Assembly: GCF_029167105.1 (NCBI RefSeq)
Contig: NZ_JARFML010000001.1
Coordinates: 372,001 to 436,000 of the forward strand
Source: Bradyrhizobium yuanmingense
GTDB taxonomy: Bacteria > Pseudomonadota > Alphaproteobacteria > Rhizobiales > Xanthobacteraceae
Reading direction: 5' to 3'
Length of the DNA: 64,000 nt
Below the pieces are notes generated by a model that searched no databases, had not been told where the DNA came from, and saw only the letters and a program-made list of their open reading frames with translations. The number at the start of each line of letters is the position of its first letter. Position 1 is the first letter of the stretch. Both the position numbers and the translations under genes were made by a program. Shown here piece by piece: positions 51,273 through 63,296 of this stretch.

Positions 51273-53132
51273 TTACTTCCGCGGTCGCTTCGTGACACTG
51301 TCTTCCGCGGCCTGGCTGCGCAGAAACGCCTCGACGTCGGCCTGCACCGAGTAGGGCGTCGGGATCGCATCGCCGGCGGAATCGACTGCGGTGTCGAGGC
51401 TGCGGCGCAGCAGGCGTGCCAGCTCGGCCTTGCGATAGGGCTTGCGCAGCAGCGGCGCGGCCATCGTGGCGCGTCCCTGTGTATGCAGCGAGTCGTAGGC
51501 GTAGCCGGAGGTGAAGAGGACCCTTAAGGACGGCCGCGCGGCCACCATCTGCTCGGCGAGCTCGCGTCCGTTCATGCTGCCGGCCATCACGATGTCGGTG
51601 AAGAGCAGGTCGAACGGCGTGCCTTCGGCCGCAATGGCGAGGGCCTCGTTCGCATCGGCGGCGGGGATCACCTTGTAGCCGAGCCCTTCGAGCTGGACCG
51701 TGACGTAATGGCGGACCTCGCGGTCGTCCTCGACACAGAGGATGGTTTCGGTCCCGCCGACGATCTTGCGATCGTCGTAGCCGGTCGGACGCAGCGTGCT
51801 CGCCTCCGCCTTCGGCAGGTAGATCGTGAAGGTGGTGCCGCGTCCTTCCTCGGAGGCGACCCTGATGCCGCCGCCGGACTGCTTGACGAAGCCGAACACC
51901 ATGCTGAGCCCGAGCCCCGTGCCTTTGCCGACCTCCTTGGTCGAGAAGAACGGATCGAAGATGCGCTCGAGAATGGCCTGTGGAATGCCCGTGCCGGTGT
52001 CGGCAATCTCGATCTCGACATAGTCGCCGGCATAGCCGGCACCGACCGCGAGGGCCTCGCGCACGCCGAACACGACGTTGCGCGTCGTCAGCGTCAGCCT
52101 GCCGCCGTCCAGCATGGCATCGCGGGCATTGATGGCGAGGTTGAGCAGCGCCGAGCTCAATTGCCCGCGGTCGGCGTAGGCCAGCCAGACATTGCCGCCC
52201 AGCTTCGTCACGATCTCGATCTTCTTGTCGAAGGTTGCGAGCAGCAGCTTGGTGAGCTCCTCGAGGAGATCGTTGACGTCGATCTCGGCCGGCTGCAGCG
52301 CCTGCTTGCGGGCAAAGGAGAGCAAGCTCGACGTCAGCGCGGCGCCGCGATCGGCGGCCTCGCTGATCAGCTTGGTGATGGTCGCGAGCGGCGGGTTGTC
52401 CTTGACGGAATCGGCAAGGATCTCGATCGTGCCTGTTATCACCGTGAGCATGTTGTTGAATTCATGCGCGATGCCGCCGGTGAGCTGCCCGACCGCCTCC
52501 ATCTTCTGGGACTGGATCAGCTGTTCCTCGGCGGCGCGCTTCTGGGTGATGTCCCTGACGAAGGTGTTGATGATCGAGCGCCCTCCGATCCGCAACACCG
52601 TGCTGGAGGCCTCGATCAGGATTTTGTCCCCGTTCCTGTGGACCAGGGTGACTTCGAAGCGCATGCCGGCGGGCGCGGCGGACAATTCCGGAACGAGGCG
52701 CGCCATGCGTTGCCTGAAGCCCGCGCGCAGCGGCTCGGCAACGAGAAGATCGACGACATCGGCGCCGAGCGCCTCCTGGCGCGTCCATCCGGTCAGCGCC
52801 TCCGCCTGAAAGCTCCACTCCAGCACGATGCCGCTCTCGTCGATCTGAATGAAGGCATCGAGCGCGGTCTTGATGACGGCTTGCATCATCTGCGCGTTGG
52901 TCTGCGCTTGGTCGGCCAGCAGCTCGGCGCTGCGTGTTTCCCGCGACGTCTCGATCGCACGGGTGCAGAGAAGGGCAAGCAGCACCGCCACGGCGGCGCT
53001 GGCCGAGACGGCAAGGAGCTGGGCCGTGCCGAATTCCGCATTGCCGGTCGCCAGAGAGGAGGCGAGGAAGGCTGCAGCAGTCACGATCGCCTGTGCGGCG
53101 AACGCGAGGGTCAGAAGCCTCCTGAGTTTCAT
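51273..53132 (-). CDS. Hybrid histidine kinase with PAS and receiver domains
   Basis: 619 residues: two N-terminal membrane helices (about 7-27 and 40-60), a PAS domain (about 85-205; [20 protein letters not shown]), HisKA with phosphoacceptor His in [11 protein letters not shown] near 226, HATPase ([32 protein letters not shown]) and a C-terminal receiver with Asp in [11 protein letters not shown] near 530. No separate response regulator with an output domain is adjacent, so the receiver probably acts in a phosphorelay. Signal unknown. Confidence 0.92.
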   Translation of the reverse strand: MKLRRLLTLAFAAQAIVTAAAFLASSLATGNAEFGTAQLLAVSASAAVAVLLALLCTRAIETSRETRSAELLADQAQTNAQMMQAVIKTALDAFIQIDESGIVLEWSFQAEALTGWTRQEALGADVVDLLVAEPLRAGFRQRMARLVPELSAAPAGMRFEVTLVHRNGDKILIEASSTVLRIGGRSIINTFVRDITQKRAAEEQLIQSQKMEAVGQLTGGIAHEFNNMLTVITGTIEILADSVKDNPPLATITKLISEAADRGAALTSSLLSFARKQALQPAEIDVNDLLEELTKLLLATFDKKIEIVTKLGGNVWLAYADRGQLSSALLNLAINARDAMLDGGRLTLTTRNVVFGVREALAVGAGYAGDYVEIEIADTGTGIPQAILERIFDPFFSTKEVGKGTGLGLSMVFGFVKQSGGGIRVASEEGRGTTFTIYLPKAEASTLRPTGYDDRKIVGGTETILCVEDDREVRHYVTVQLEGLGYKVIPAADANEALAIAAEGTPFDLLFTDIVMAGSMNGRELAEQMVAARPSLRVLFTSGYAYDSLHTQGRATMAAPLLRKPYRKAELARLLRRSLDTAVDSAGDAIPTPYSVQADVEAFLRSQAAEDSVTKRPRK

Positions 53133-53253
53133 GGTCTCACACCAAAGACGCCGGCCGCCGGGCCGCTTCTCGAGCTGCGGGCATCATGTGAGCTACAGAC
53201 TCGGCGCTCCGGCGTCGAGGGGGCAATTTCCTGTGGTGCGGGACGGGGCCGCC

Positions 53254-53886
53254 TCAACCCGACGGCGAGTCGGTCTGGCGCAGCGTCGTCACCCAGATCA
53301 CGCGCGCCACCTGCTGGGTCGGGTTGTCGAACATGTGCGGCACGATGCTCGGAAAACGAAAGCTGTCGCCGGCTTCCAGCACATGGGCTTGGTTGTCGAG
53401 CCACAGCCGCAGGCTGCCCGAGAGGATGTAGCCCGCCTTCTCGCCGGTGTGCTGCAGGAAGTCGGTGCCGGAGGAGGCGCCGGGGTTGAGCGTGAGCTCG
53501 TAGAGCTCGAGCTGGCCTTTGCCTTCCGGCGTCAGCGCTTCCTTGACGACGCCGCTGGCGGTGAGCCGCAGCAGCCGCCTGGCGTTCTTGCGCACGGTGT
53601 AGCGCGGCGCTTCGGCAGGATCGCTGCTCTCGAAGAAATAGGAGATGGGAACGTCGAGCGCGATGCTGAGCAGGCGCAACGTGCGGATCGACGGCATGGC
53701 GCGCGCACGTTCGAGCTGGCTGATCATGCCGGTCGACAGGCCGGTCTTGTTGGCGACGTCCTGGATCGAGAGGCCGGCGCGCTGCCGCAGCAGCCGCACG
53801 GTTTCACCCAGGCGCTGGTCGATCGCATCGTCAACTTCGATCGTGGAAGCGGCCTTGGTGCCGTTGGTATCGCCGCGACCATCCAT
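53254..53886 (-). CDS. XRE-family regulator with C-terminal cupin
   Basis: 210 residues. The helix-turn-helix is LSIQDVANKTGLSTGMISQL near 39-58, and a cupin_2 domain follows (ELYELTLNPGASSGTDFLQH near 127-146, then AGYILSGSLRLWL). This PuuR-like layout commonly represses amine or amino-acid catabolic and transport genes and responds to the substrate. It is divergent from the ABC transporter operon and is its likely regulator. Confidence 0.92.
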   Translation of the reverse strand: MDGRGDTNGTKAASTIEVDDAIDQRLGETVRLLRQRAGLSIQDVANKTGLSTGMISQLERARAMPSIRTLRLLSIALDVPISYFFESSDPAEAPRYTVRKNARRLLRLTASGVVKEALTPEGKGQLELYELTLNPGASSGTDFLQHTGEKAGYILSGSLRLWLDNQAHVLEAGDSFRFPSIVPHMFDNPTQQVARVIWVTTLRQTDSPSG

Positions 53887-53973
53887 GTCGCTCTCCCATG
53901 CATCATCTCAGCCTCGGGATCGAGCCCCGTGGCTTAAGCCAGAGTGAAAAGCTGGCGCATTCTAGCAATGCGA

Positions 53974-54030
53974 TTGACAGGTGTATTTAGTCGTGATGAA
54001 CTTTTGCTACAAAAATTTAGAAGCACTAAA
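53974..54030 (+). promoter_or_regulatory. AT-rich promoter/operator region of the transporter operon
   Basis: TTGACA at 53974-53979 could be a -35 element. The AT-rich stretch following holds TTTAGT (53986) and its mirror ACTAAA (54025). A good -10 element is not visible at 17-18 bp. The region is far richer in A+T than its surroundings and is where the XRE-cupin protein would bind. Weak evidence. Confidence 0.35.
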
Positions 54031-54104
54031 GCCCACTCCTGTCCCTTTGCCGGGGTCTCGGGGGCGCGGGAGACGGTGCCGCGTGCGGAAACGGAGAGTG
54101 GGTC

Positions 54105-55796
54105 ATGGCGGACGACACCGGCAAGTTCGGCGTTGGGGCAGGGCATCTCGGCATTCCGAATCGTCGTCAATTCTTTCAGCTCGGCGCGGGCGCAGCCGCG
54201 GGCTGGTCGCTTTCAGGGAACGCCTTCGCGCAGACCGAACGTCCCACCAATCCGCCGGACAAGCCGCGCGGGCAGGTGATCGCGGCGCTGTCGCAGGAGC
54301 CGACCGTCTTCCACCCCTTGATGCCGGGCATCGAGGTCGACCAGGGCATCTGGTGGCAGGTGTTCTCGCCGCTCTGGTACATCGAACCCGACGGCAAGTT
54401 CGTCCCAGACCTCGCCCGCGAAGTCCCGACCATCGAGAATGGCGGCCTCTCGGCCGACGGGTTGACCTGGAAGATCAAGCTCCGCAGCGGCGTGAAGTGG
54501 CACGACGGCACGCCGTTCACCGCTGAGGATGTCAAATTCTCCATCGAGCTGATCAACAATCCCGCTTTCCGCGCGCGCAGCCGGGTCGGCCATAGCCTCG
54601 TCAAGGACATCACCGTCGTGGCGCCCGACGAGATCCATTGGCGAATGGAAGCGCCCTATTCGCCCTATATGTCGATCCTGGCATCGTTCACCTTCATCGT
54701 GCCCAAGCACATCCTGGAGAAGGTGTCCGATCCGAATGCCTCACCGTTCCACAATGCGCCTGTCGGGACCGGCCCGTTTCGCTGGGGCGAGCGCGTGCCC
54801 GGCGACCATATCCAGTTGAACGCCCACACCGGCTATCATGGCAAGGGGCCGTACCTCGAACGCGTGGTCTTCAAATACATCCCTGATCTCACCGTGCTCT
54901 ACACCCAGTTCCGCACCGGTCAGGTCGACTACACGGGCCTGCAAGGCATCCTGCCGAACTTCGTGCAGGAGGCAAAGACGCTGAAGGGCCGCAAGATCTT
55001 CGTCTCTTCGACCTCCTCGGTAGAGCATATCGCGCCGAACCTGGATTTTGGCCCCTTCACTGATCGCGCCGTGCGCGAGGCGCTCTATCTCGGCATCAAC
55101 AAGCAGGCGATCATCGACGCGCTCTACTACGGTCTGCCGACGCAGACCGAGAGCTTCGTGCCGCAGCAGGCCTGGCCGTTCCAGCAAGGTCTGCCGCAGC
55201 ACAAATACGATCCTGCCAAGGCCAACGCGCTGCTCGACGCCGCGGGCTGGGTTCGCGGCTCCAACGGCATTCGCGAGAAGGGCGGCGTCAAGCTCGAGTT
55301 CGCCAACTCGACGACGGCGGGCAGTGCCGTGCGCGAACAGTGCCAGCAGCTCCTGATCCAGGACTGGCGGGCCATTGGCGCGGCGATGCGCGTCAGCAAC
55401 ATGCCGGCGGCCGTGATCTGGGGCGACTTTTGGCAGCAATCGAAGTTCAATTCGGTGATCGTCGGCGTGAACTTCATGCTGGGCAGCGACCCCGACGTGA
55501 CGCCGCGCTTCGGCTCCGGTGCCATTCCCGCTAAGGGCGGCCGCGGCTACAACACTTATCAATATCAGAGCGCGGAGGCCGACCGGCTGTTGTCTCAAGG
55601 CGCCAAGCAATTCGACCTGGCGCAGCGCAAGGCGACCTATGGCGAGCTGCAAAAGCTGATCCGCAACGACCTCGCCATCCTGCCGCTGTTCCAGGGCTTC
55701 ATCGCCGAGGGCATCAAGGAGGGGCTGCAAGGCTTCCGTCCCAACATCAACATGTCGATCAACAGCTGGAACATGCGCGAATGGTATTGGGCGTGA
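54105..55796 (+). CDS. ABC transporter periplasmic peptide/amine-type binding protein
   Basis: 563-residue SBP family 5 (DppA/OppA-like). A Tat signal NRRQFFQLGAGAAAGWSLSG near 19-38 with cleavage at AFAQ shows folded export. GVKWHDGTPFTAEDVKFSIE near 131-150 is the family signature. The ligand may be an oligopeptide, opine, or other amine; the operon's oxidase argues for an amino-acid-like compound. GGAG lies 9 bases before ATG 54105. Confidence 0.93.
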   Translation: MADDTGKFGVGAGHLGIPNRRQFFQLGAGAAAGWSLSGNAFAQTERPTNPPDKPRGQVIAALSQEPTVFHPLMPGIEVDQGIWWQVFSPLWYIEPDGKFVPDLAREVPTIENGGLSADGLTWKIKLRSGVKWHDGTPFTAEDVKFSIELINNPAFRARSRVGHSLVKDITVVAPDEIHWRMEAPYSPYMSILASFTFIVPKHILEKVSDPNASPFHNAPVGTGPFRWGERVPGDHIQLNAHTGYHGKGPYLERVVFKYIPDLTVLYTQFRTGQVDYTGLQGILPNFVQEAKTLKGRKIFVSSTSSVEHIAPNLDFGPFTDRAVREALYLGINKQAIIDALYYGLPTQTESFVPQQAWPFQQGLPQHKYDPAKANALLDAAGWVRGSNGIREKGGVKLEFANSTTAGSAVREQCQQLLIQDWRAIGAAMRVSNMPAAVIWGDFWQQSKFNSVIVGVNFMLGSDPDVTPRFGSGAIPAKGGRGYNTYQYQSAEADRLLSQGAKQFDLAQRKATYGELQKLIRNDLAILPLFQGFIAEGIKEGLQGFRPNINMSINSWNMREWYWA

Positions 55797-55823
55797 TGCG
55801 TCCAATACGCTGGATCGCCTGAG

Positions 55824-56774
55824 ATGGCCCGTTACGTCGTCAACCGCCTGGCACAGGCGATCATGCTGCTCGTGATCGTCTCGGGAATCGGCTTTGCCAT
55901 CCTGCATCTGGCGCCGGGCGGCCCGCTGTCGCAGTTCGCGGCGTCCGCACAGATGACGCAGGAGGATCTCGACCGCGTCACCAGGCAGCTCGGCCTCGAT
56001 CGTCCGTTGCCGATCCAATATCTCGACTGGTTCGGCCGCATGGTGCGGGGTGATTGGGGCAAGTCCTATCGCGACGGCGAGGCGGTGCTGTCGGTGATCT
56101 CCTCGCATCTCGGCGCCACGCTGGAGCTGATGGCGACGGCGACCATCATCGCGGTGCTGCTCGGCTGCTGGATCGGCATCCTGGGCGCGCTACGCCGCTA
56201 CTCGCTGTTCGATACGCTCGCCACCGTCGGCGCCATGATCGCGCTGTCGATCCCGACCTTCTGGTTCGGCCTCGTCACCATCTACGTCTTCTCCGTTAAG
56301 CTCGGCTGGCTGCCGGCGGGCAACCGGCACACCATTGGCGACGGCTCCTTCCTCGACCTGCTGCATCATCTGATCGCGCCGGCCATGGTGCTGGCCCTGG
56401 TCGAGACCGCGATGTGGGGCCGCTTCATGCGCTCGTCGATGCTTGAGGTGATCAACCAGGATTACATCCGCACCGCGCGCGCCAAGGGCATGCCGGAATG
56501 GCGCATCCTCACGGTGCATGCGCTGCGCAACGCGCTGCTGCCGATGATCACGGTCGCAGGCCTGCAGTTTCCGACGCTGCTCGGCGGCGCGCTGGTAGCG
56601 GAGACCGTGTTCACCTGGCCGGGCATGGGTCGCCTGTTCCTGGATTCGATTGGCTACCGCGACTATCCCGTGGTGATGGGCATCCTGATGTTCTCGGCGA
56701 CAATGGTGCTGATCGGCTCGCTGCTGGCGGACATCCTCTATGCCGTCGTCGATCCGCGCATCCGGGTGGGCTAG
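55824..56774 (+). CDS. ABC transporter permease, DppB type
   Basis: 316 residues with six membrane helices. The N-terminal helix (RLAQAIMLLVIVSGIGFAIL) and the long periplasmic loop ending at GQ-type QLGLDRPLPIQYLDWF are typical of DppB. The coupling EAA motif is YIRTARAKGMPEWRI near 213-227. It follows the binding protein by 27 bp and is 3 bp before dppC. Confidence 0.93.
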   Translation: MARYVVNRLAQAIMLLVIVSGIGFAILHLAPGGPLSQFAASAQMTQEDLDRVTRQLGLDRPLPIQYLDWFGRMVRGDWGKSYRDGEAVLSVISSHLGATLELMATATIIAVLLGCWIGILGALRRYSLFDTLATVGAMIALSIPTFWFGLVTIYVFSVKLGWLPAGNRHTIGDGSFLDLLHHLIAPAMVLALVETAMWGRFMRSSMLEVINQDYIRTARAKGMPEWRILTVHALRNALLPMITVAGLQFPTLLGGALVAETVFTWPGMGRLFLDSIGYRDYPVVMGILMFSATMVLIGSLLADILYAVVDPRIRVG

Positions 56775-56777
56775 GCA

Positions 56778-57653
56778 ATGGCGACTGCAGCCCTCTCCAC
56801 CGTTCAGCTCGCGCCCGGCCAGGCCGCGTGGCGGCGCTTCCGCCGGCACCGGCTGGCGCTCGCGGGCGCATTGATCATCCTCGTGCTCGTGCTCGGCTCG
56901 GCGTTCGGTCCCTTCCTGCTGCCGTTCGACGACACCTACATCGACATCATGAAGCGGTTCGCGCCGCCGCTCTCCGGCGCGCACATCCTCGGCACCGACG
57001 AGCTCGGCCGCGACGTGCTGGCGCGGCTCATGATGGGCGGCCGGGTCTCGCTCTCGATCGGCATCGTCGCGATGGTGATCGCGATGGCGGTCGGCATCGT
57101 CGTCGGCGCCTTTGCCGGCTTCTATGGCGGGGCGGTCGGCGCGGTGCTGATGCGGCTCGTCGACGCCGTGCTGTGCTTTCCCACCATCTTCCTGCTGCTG
57201 GCCCTCGCAGCGCTCACCGAGCCCGGCCTCGTCACCACCACCATATTGATCGCCGCTACGGCCTGGATGGCTGTGGCCCGCGTGGTCGAAGCCCAGGTGC
57301 GTTCGCTGCGCGAGCGTGAGTTTGCGGTGGCCGCGCTCGCCTTCGGCTCCTCGAACCTGCGCATCATGTTCCGCGAGCTCGTGCCCAATGCGATCGCGCC
57401 GATCGTCGTTGCCGCGACGCTCAACGTCGCCAAGGCGATCCTGCTGGAATCCTATGTCAGTTATCTCGGCTACGGCATCCAGCCGCCGGCGGCGAGCTGG
57501 GGCAACATGCTCAACAATGCGCAGATCTATCTGACCAGCGCGCCCTGGCTCGCGATCGCGCCGGGCGTCGCCATCACGCTCGCGGTGACCAGCTTCAACT
57601 TTCTCGGCGACGGCCTGCGCGATGCGCTCGATCCGCGCATGAACATCCCGTGA
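56778..57653 (+). CDS. ABC transporter permease, DppC type
   Basis: 291 residues with the OppC N-terminal domain and six helices. ILGTDELGRDVLARLMMGGR near 70-89 is the diagnostic DppC segment, and REFAVAALAFGSSNLRIMFR near 182-201 is the coupling (EAA) loop. Pairs with the DppB-like permease to form the channel. Confidence 0.93.
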   Translation: MATAALSTVQLAPGQAAWRRFRRHRLALAGALIILVLVLGSAFGPFLLPFDDTYIDIMKRFAPPLSGAHILGTDELGRDVLARLMMGGRVSLSIGIVAMVIAMAVGIVVGAFAGFYGGAVGAVLMRLVDAVLCFPTIFLLLALAALTEPGLVTTTILIAATAWMAVARVVEAQVRSLREREFAVAALAFGSSNLRIMFRELVPNAIAPIVVAATLNVAKAILLESYVSYLGYGIQPPAASWGNMLNNAQIYLTSAPWLAIAPGVAITLAVTSFNFLGDGLRDALDPRMNIP

Positions 57654-57705
57654 CGCGCAAGACCTCTGATGCGCAAGACCTCGAACTGAACTCCAGGAGT
57701 GCCCC

Positions 57706-59034
57706 ATGTCCCCGCCGCTCAACCGCATCAACAGCGATGAACGCCTGCCGGCGCAGGTGGACGTCGTCGTCATCGGCGGCGGCGTCATCGGCGTCTCGGC
57801 CGCCTATCATCTGGCGAAGAAGGGGCACTCCGTCGCGCTGGTCGAGAAGGGCCATGTCGGCGGCGAGCAGTCGAGCCGCAATTGGGGCTGGTGCCGCCAG
57901 CAGGGCCGCGCCCGCGAGGAGATCCCGCTCGCGCGCGAGGCGCTGCTTCTGTGGGAGGACATGCAGAACGATGCCGGCGTCGATGCCGGCTTTCGCCGCA
58001 CCGGCGTGTTGTTCCTGACCAAGAGCAAGGATGAGCTCGCCAGCTGGGAGCGCTGGGCCGCGGTCGCGCGCGAGCAGCAGGTCCACTCCACCGTCCTGAC
58101 GCCGGCCGAGGTCGCCGAGCGCATGCCCGGCAACGCCGACACATGGGTCGGCGGCCTGCACACGCCGAGCGATGGCCGCGCCGAGCCGTCGATGGCTGTC
58201 CCTGCGCTCGCCACCGCCGCGCGCAAGCACGGCGTCACCATCCACCAGGGCTGCGCCGCGCGCGGGCTGGAGACGACAGGCGGGCGCGTCAGCGCCGTAG
58301 TCACCGAGAAGGGCACCATCCGCACGCAATCCGTGCTGCTGGCGGGCGGCGCGTGGTCGTCGCTGTTCTGCCGCCGCCACGGCATCGAGCTGCCGATCGG
58401 CCTCGTCAACGCCACCGCGTGCCGGACCACGCCGGGACCGGAGATCACCTCCGGCGCGCTCGGCACCGATTTCTACTGCATCCGCCGCCGCCTCGACGGC
58501 GGCTTCACGCTGGCGCTGCGCAACCGCGGCACGGTCGAGCTGTCGCCGGACCTGTTCCGTTACGCGCGCACGTTCTGGCCGACCTATCAGCATCGCAAGA
58601 ACGGATTGAAACTCTCATTCGGCAAGTCATTCTTCGACCAGATCATGCGCGGCATCAGCTGGAGCTTTGACAAGCCGTCGCCGTTCGAGGCCGAGCGCGT
58701 GCGCGATCCCGCGCCGGACATGTCGCTGGTCAATGCGGCACTGGCGGCGCTGATCAAGTCGAATCCGGAATTGAAGGACATCGAGATCGCCGAGGCCTGG
58801 GGCGGCACCATCGACTGCACGCCCGATACGATTCCGGTGATCTCGCCGGTCGATGCGCTGCCGGGTTTCTTCCTCGCGACCGGCTTCTCGGGCCACGGTT
58901 TCGGCATCGGTCCAGCCGCCGGCAAGCTTGCGGCCGACCTCGTGACCGGCGCGACGCCGCTGGTCGATCCCGCCGCCTACAGCCACAAGCGCATGATCGA
59001 CGGCCGCCGGCTCGCACCGGTCAGCCCGTTCTGA
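57706..59034 (+). CDS. FAD-dependent amine/D-amino-acid oxidoreductase (DAO family)
   Basis: 442 residues. FAD fingerprint GGGVIGVSAAYHLAKKGH near 25-42 and the C-terminal ATGFSGHGFGIGPAAGKLAA near 392-411 identify the DAO superfamily (glycine/sarcosine oxidase, D-amino acid dehydrogenase, opine oxidase-like). QSSRNWGWCRQQGR near 58-71 resembles catabolic amine dehydrogenases. The substrate is probably the imported compound. It starts 52 bp after dppC and is followed by a hydroxyacid dehydrogenase after 7 bp, indicating one operon. Confidence 0.88.
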   Translation: MSPPLNRINSDERLPAQVDVVVIGGGVIGVSAAYHLAKKGHSVALVEKGHVGGEQSSRNWGWCRQQGRAREEIPLAREALLLWEDMQNDAGVDAGFRRTGVLFLTKSKDELASWERWAAVAREQQVHSTVLTPAEVAERMPGNADTWVGGLHTPSDGRAEPSMAVPALATAARKHGVTIHQGCAARGLETTGGRVSAVVTEKGTIRTQSVLLAGGAWSSLFCRRHGIELPIGLVNATACRTTPGPEITSGALGTDFYCIRRRLDGGFTLALRNRGTVELSPDLFRYARTFWPTYQHRKNGLKLSFGKSFFDQIMRGISWSFDKPSPFEAERVRDPAPDMSLVNAALAALIKSNPELKDIEIAEAWGGTIDCTPDTIPVISPVDALPGFFLATGFSGHGFGIGPAAGKLAADLVTGATPLVDPAAYSHKRMIDGRRLAPVSPF

Positions 59035-59041
59035 GGCCGGC

Positions 59042-59968
59042 ATGACGGTTCTCTACAAGGCCAACATGGTGCGCGGTGCCGAGTGGGCGCGCTTCTTCGC
59101 GGAGCGCGCGCCCGACACCCCGTTCCGGCTCTGGCCCGACATCGGCGATCCCGCCGCGGTGCGTTATCTCGTGGCCTGGGTCCCGCCGGATGATATCGCG
59201 GCCACCTTCCCCAATCTCGAGCTGGTCTTCTCGGTGGGCGCGGGTGTCGATCAGTTCGACACCACGAAAGTCCCACCGCACATCCCGCTGGTCCGCATGC
59301 TGGAGCCCGGCATCGCCGAGACCATGGTCGAATACGTCACCATGGCCGTGCTCGCCCTGCATCGCGATCTCCTCGATTTCATCGGCCAGCAGAGGCAGCA
59401 GGTCTGGCGCGAGATCCGGATCACGCCGGCCAGGCGCCGGCGCGTCGGCGTGATGGGGCTCGGCCAGCTCGGCCAGGCGGTGCTGGAACGGCTCAAGACG
59501 TTCGGCTTTCCGCTTCTTGGGTGGAATCGGTCGCCGCGCGAGATCGAAGGCGTCACTTGTTACGCGGGCGCAGGCGCCCTGCCGGAGTTTCTGGCGCAGG
59601 CCGACATTCTCGTCTGCCTGCTGCCGCTGACGGATCAAACGCGCGGCATTCTCAATGCCGAGCTGTTCGCGCGCTTGCCGCGCGGGGCAGGGCTCGTCAA
59701 TGTCGGCCGCGGCCCGCATCTCGTCGAGGCCGATTTCCTCGCAGCTCTCGACAGCGGCGCGCTATCAGGTGCGGTGCTCGACGTCACCGATCCCGAGCCG
59801 CTGCCTGCAGGCCACCCGTTCTGGAGCCATCCGCGCATCCTCCTGACGCCGCACAATGCCAGCATGACGACGCCCGATACGGCCGTCGATTTCGTGCTCG
59901 ACATCATCGCGCGTCACCGTCGCGGCGAGGAATTGCCGGGGTTAGTCGATCGCAGGCGTGGTTACTGA
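59042..59968 (+). CDS. D-2-hydroxyacid dehydrogenase (GhrA-like)
   Basis: 308 residues. NAD(P) motif GVMGLGQLGQAVLERL near 138-153 and the catalytic region VNVGRGPHLVEADFL near 219 and LLTPHNASM near 268 with His and the preceding Asp/Glu. It resembles glyoxylate/hydroxypyruvate reductase A. It would reduce a 2-oxoacid product of the neighbouring oxidase, or oxidise a hydroxyacid. Preceded by 7 bp from the DAO gene; the repeat at 60015-60141 separates it from the ATPase gene. Confidence 0.9.
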   Translation: MTVLYKANMVRGAEWARFFAERAPDTPFRLWPDIGDPAAVRYLVAWVPPDDIAATFPNLELVFSVGAGVDQFDTTKVPPHIPLVRMLEPGIAETMVEYVTMAVLALHRDLLDFIGQQRQQVWREIRITPARRRRVGVMGLGQLGQAVLERLKTFGFPLLGWNRSPREIEGVTCYAGAGALPEFLAQADILVCLLPLTDQTRGILNAELFARLPRGAGLVNVGRGPHLVEADFLAALDSGALSGAVLDVTDPEPLPAGHPFWSHPRILLTPHNASMTTPDTAVDFVLDIIARHRRGEELPGLVDRRRGY

Positions 59969-60014
59969 GGGCGTGATGGTGATGAGAATAGCGGTGCAGC
60001 CGCAGGCTCCTCTT

Positions 60015-60141
60015 ACCTCTCCCGCTTGCGGGAGAGGTCGGCGCGCAGCGCCGGGAGAGGGCTCTCTCCTCTTGGGGGTTCTCGCCTGCGGAGACACCCT
60101 CGCCCCAACCCTCCCCCGCAAGCGGGGGAGGGAGCGCACCG
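60015..60141. repeat. Dispersed long palindromic repeat, copy 2
   Basis: Inverted copy of 3331-3455. It lies between the dehydrogenase and ABC ATPase genes inside the operon, where its hairpin could affect expression of the ATPase. Ends are CCCGCTTGCGGG and CCCCGCAAGCGGGG. Confidence 0.82.
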
Positions 60142-60169
60142 TCTCCGCAGCTAGCTTCGGGGACCTCGC

Positions 60170-62038
<1,869 letters not shown>

Positions 62039-62483
62039 GGCTGCAAGCTTCACGAAGCCAAGCGCGGATCTTTGATTTCGGCCAGACGTCATCAGCTTGC
62101 TGACCAACCGCGCGTTGCAGAGCCAGCATGTTCGCCCTCCGTTATCGCGACAAGGCAGGCGCGTCCTCCGGAAATTGTGACCGAATAGAGCGACAGGGAA
62201 GAGCCGTGTGTGAACCGCTTCATACGCAATCGCTCTCCCTCTGAATTACCACTCTCGCAACGAAATTGCCGCACCCGGTTCATTTCTAACACGGATGAGA
62301 GGCAATGCCTGCGCAGCCTTATGCTCGCAGCTTTGGATTGGCTCCGTCTCGCTCACGAGCAAAGCCAATCCCATCACTCAGCAAAGATCCTTCAGAAATT
62401 GGAATGAAAGGGCATTCGCGCAACTCACGCAGCTTCTGTTCGGGGTCGGCCGGTAGGCTGCTACTTACTCAGAAGGAGCTCCT
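62039..62483. other. Intergenic region after the transporter operon
   Basis: 445 bp with no supported gene. Short frames on either strand (for example 62210-62407 plus, GTG start) have no domain and no ribosome binding site. AAGGAG at 62473-62478 is the ribosome binding site of the next gene. No T-tract terminator is visible. Confidence 0.5.
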
Positions 62484-62996
62484 ATGAAGATAAGCAGCGC
62501 AATTTCCAGCGCCTTCTCCGCAACAAGGCGCGTCGGCAATTTTCGGATCGCCCGTTCCAGTTTGATCAAATCGGCCCATCTTCTTGAAAGAATCGGGCTG
62601 GCCGCCGTTGGGGCCTCCGGCGGACTCTATGTTGGTGCGACCCTGTTACGTCAGAAAGCCGGTCTGTTTGAAAGCGGCTGGATCGTCCTGATAGCGATGC
62701 TCTACGGAGCTCTGAGTTACTATGTGGGAATTGATTTGTCCGGCAATGTCGAACGGAAGCCGGCATCGAGCATCTCGGAAGAATGGAACGGGTCCGAGCC
62801 GGTCGAGCTCATGAGCGCCGCCGGAACGTTCGGCGCGGCAATCGCTGCAACTCTGTCCGTCAGCATCCTTGTCCTTGATCAAAATCTACCGAACGGCCTG
62901 ATCGGCTTCGTTGCCGGCTGCTGGGTGGTAGGTTCGTCGCTCCAGGTTGCGGCGGGCACGATGGCTCGCTACGAAGCGCCTGTCAGCGAGCAATGA
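62484..62996 (+). CDS. Small membrane protein, unknown function
   Basis: 170 residues with about four membrane helices (near 38-54, 65-85, 111-131, 138-158) and a basic N-terminus. AAGGAG lies 5 bases before the ATG. No recognisable domain. Codon use looks a little less GC-biased than in the neighbouring ABC genes, which may point to separate acquisition; this is an impression, not a computation. Confidence 0.68.
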   Translation: MKISSAISSAFSATRRVGNFRIARSSLIKSAHLLERIGLAAVGASGGLYVGATLLRQKAGLFESGWIVLIAMLYGALSYYVGIDLSGNVERKPASSISEEWNGSEPVELMSAAGTFGAAIAATLSVSILVLDQNLPNGLIGFVAGCWVVGSSLQVAAGTMARYEAPVSEQ

Positions 62997-63296
62997 AGGA
63001 GCACCGTCGCGGAAGACAACCGCTCGGCACAAGCCGCAGTGTTGGTTCGGTTCCGGTTCGAAACGAGCGCGACGACTCTTCGCAACCTCTGCCGTCCAAT
63101 GCTGCGTGCCAACGATGTTTGGTAGCAAAGCCGTTCGCATCGAGCAGCGTCACTGCTTGAAGCGATATCGGCATTGAGAAACCCAGGTTATCGCGCAACA
63201 AACAAGACGTGCCATCATGCTGGTGTTGGTATATTGTCCCCGCGCGCCGTGGTCCAAAATTTCTGCTAACCGCCAACCACACGATCGGTGGAGCCA
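62997..63296. other. Intergenic region before the right-edge cyclase
   Basis: 300 bp. I see no gene, repeat or clear promoter. It should hold the promoter of the cyclase gene. Confidence 0.45.

Noticed and set aside
62092..62292. 66-codon minus-strand frame
   Set aside because: Looks like a fragment of a commonly mis-called frame; no start signal or neighbour supports it.
62210..62407. 65-codon plus-strand frame with GTG start
   Set aside because: No ribosome binding site and no recognisable family.
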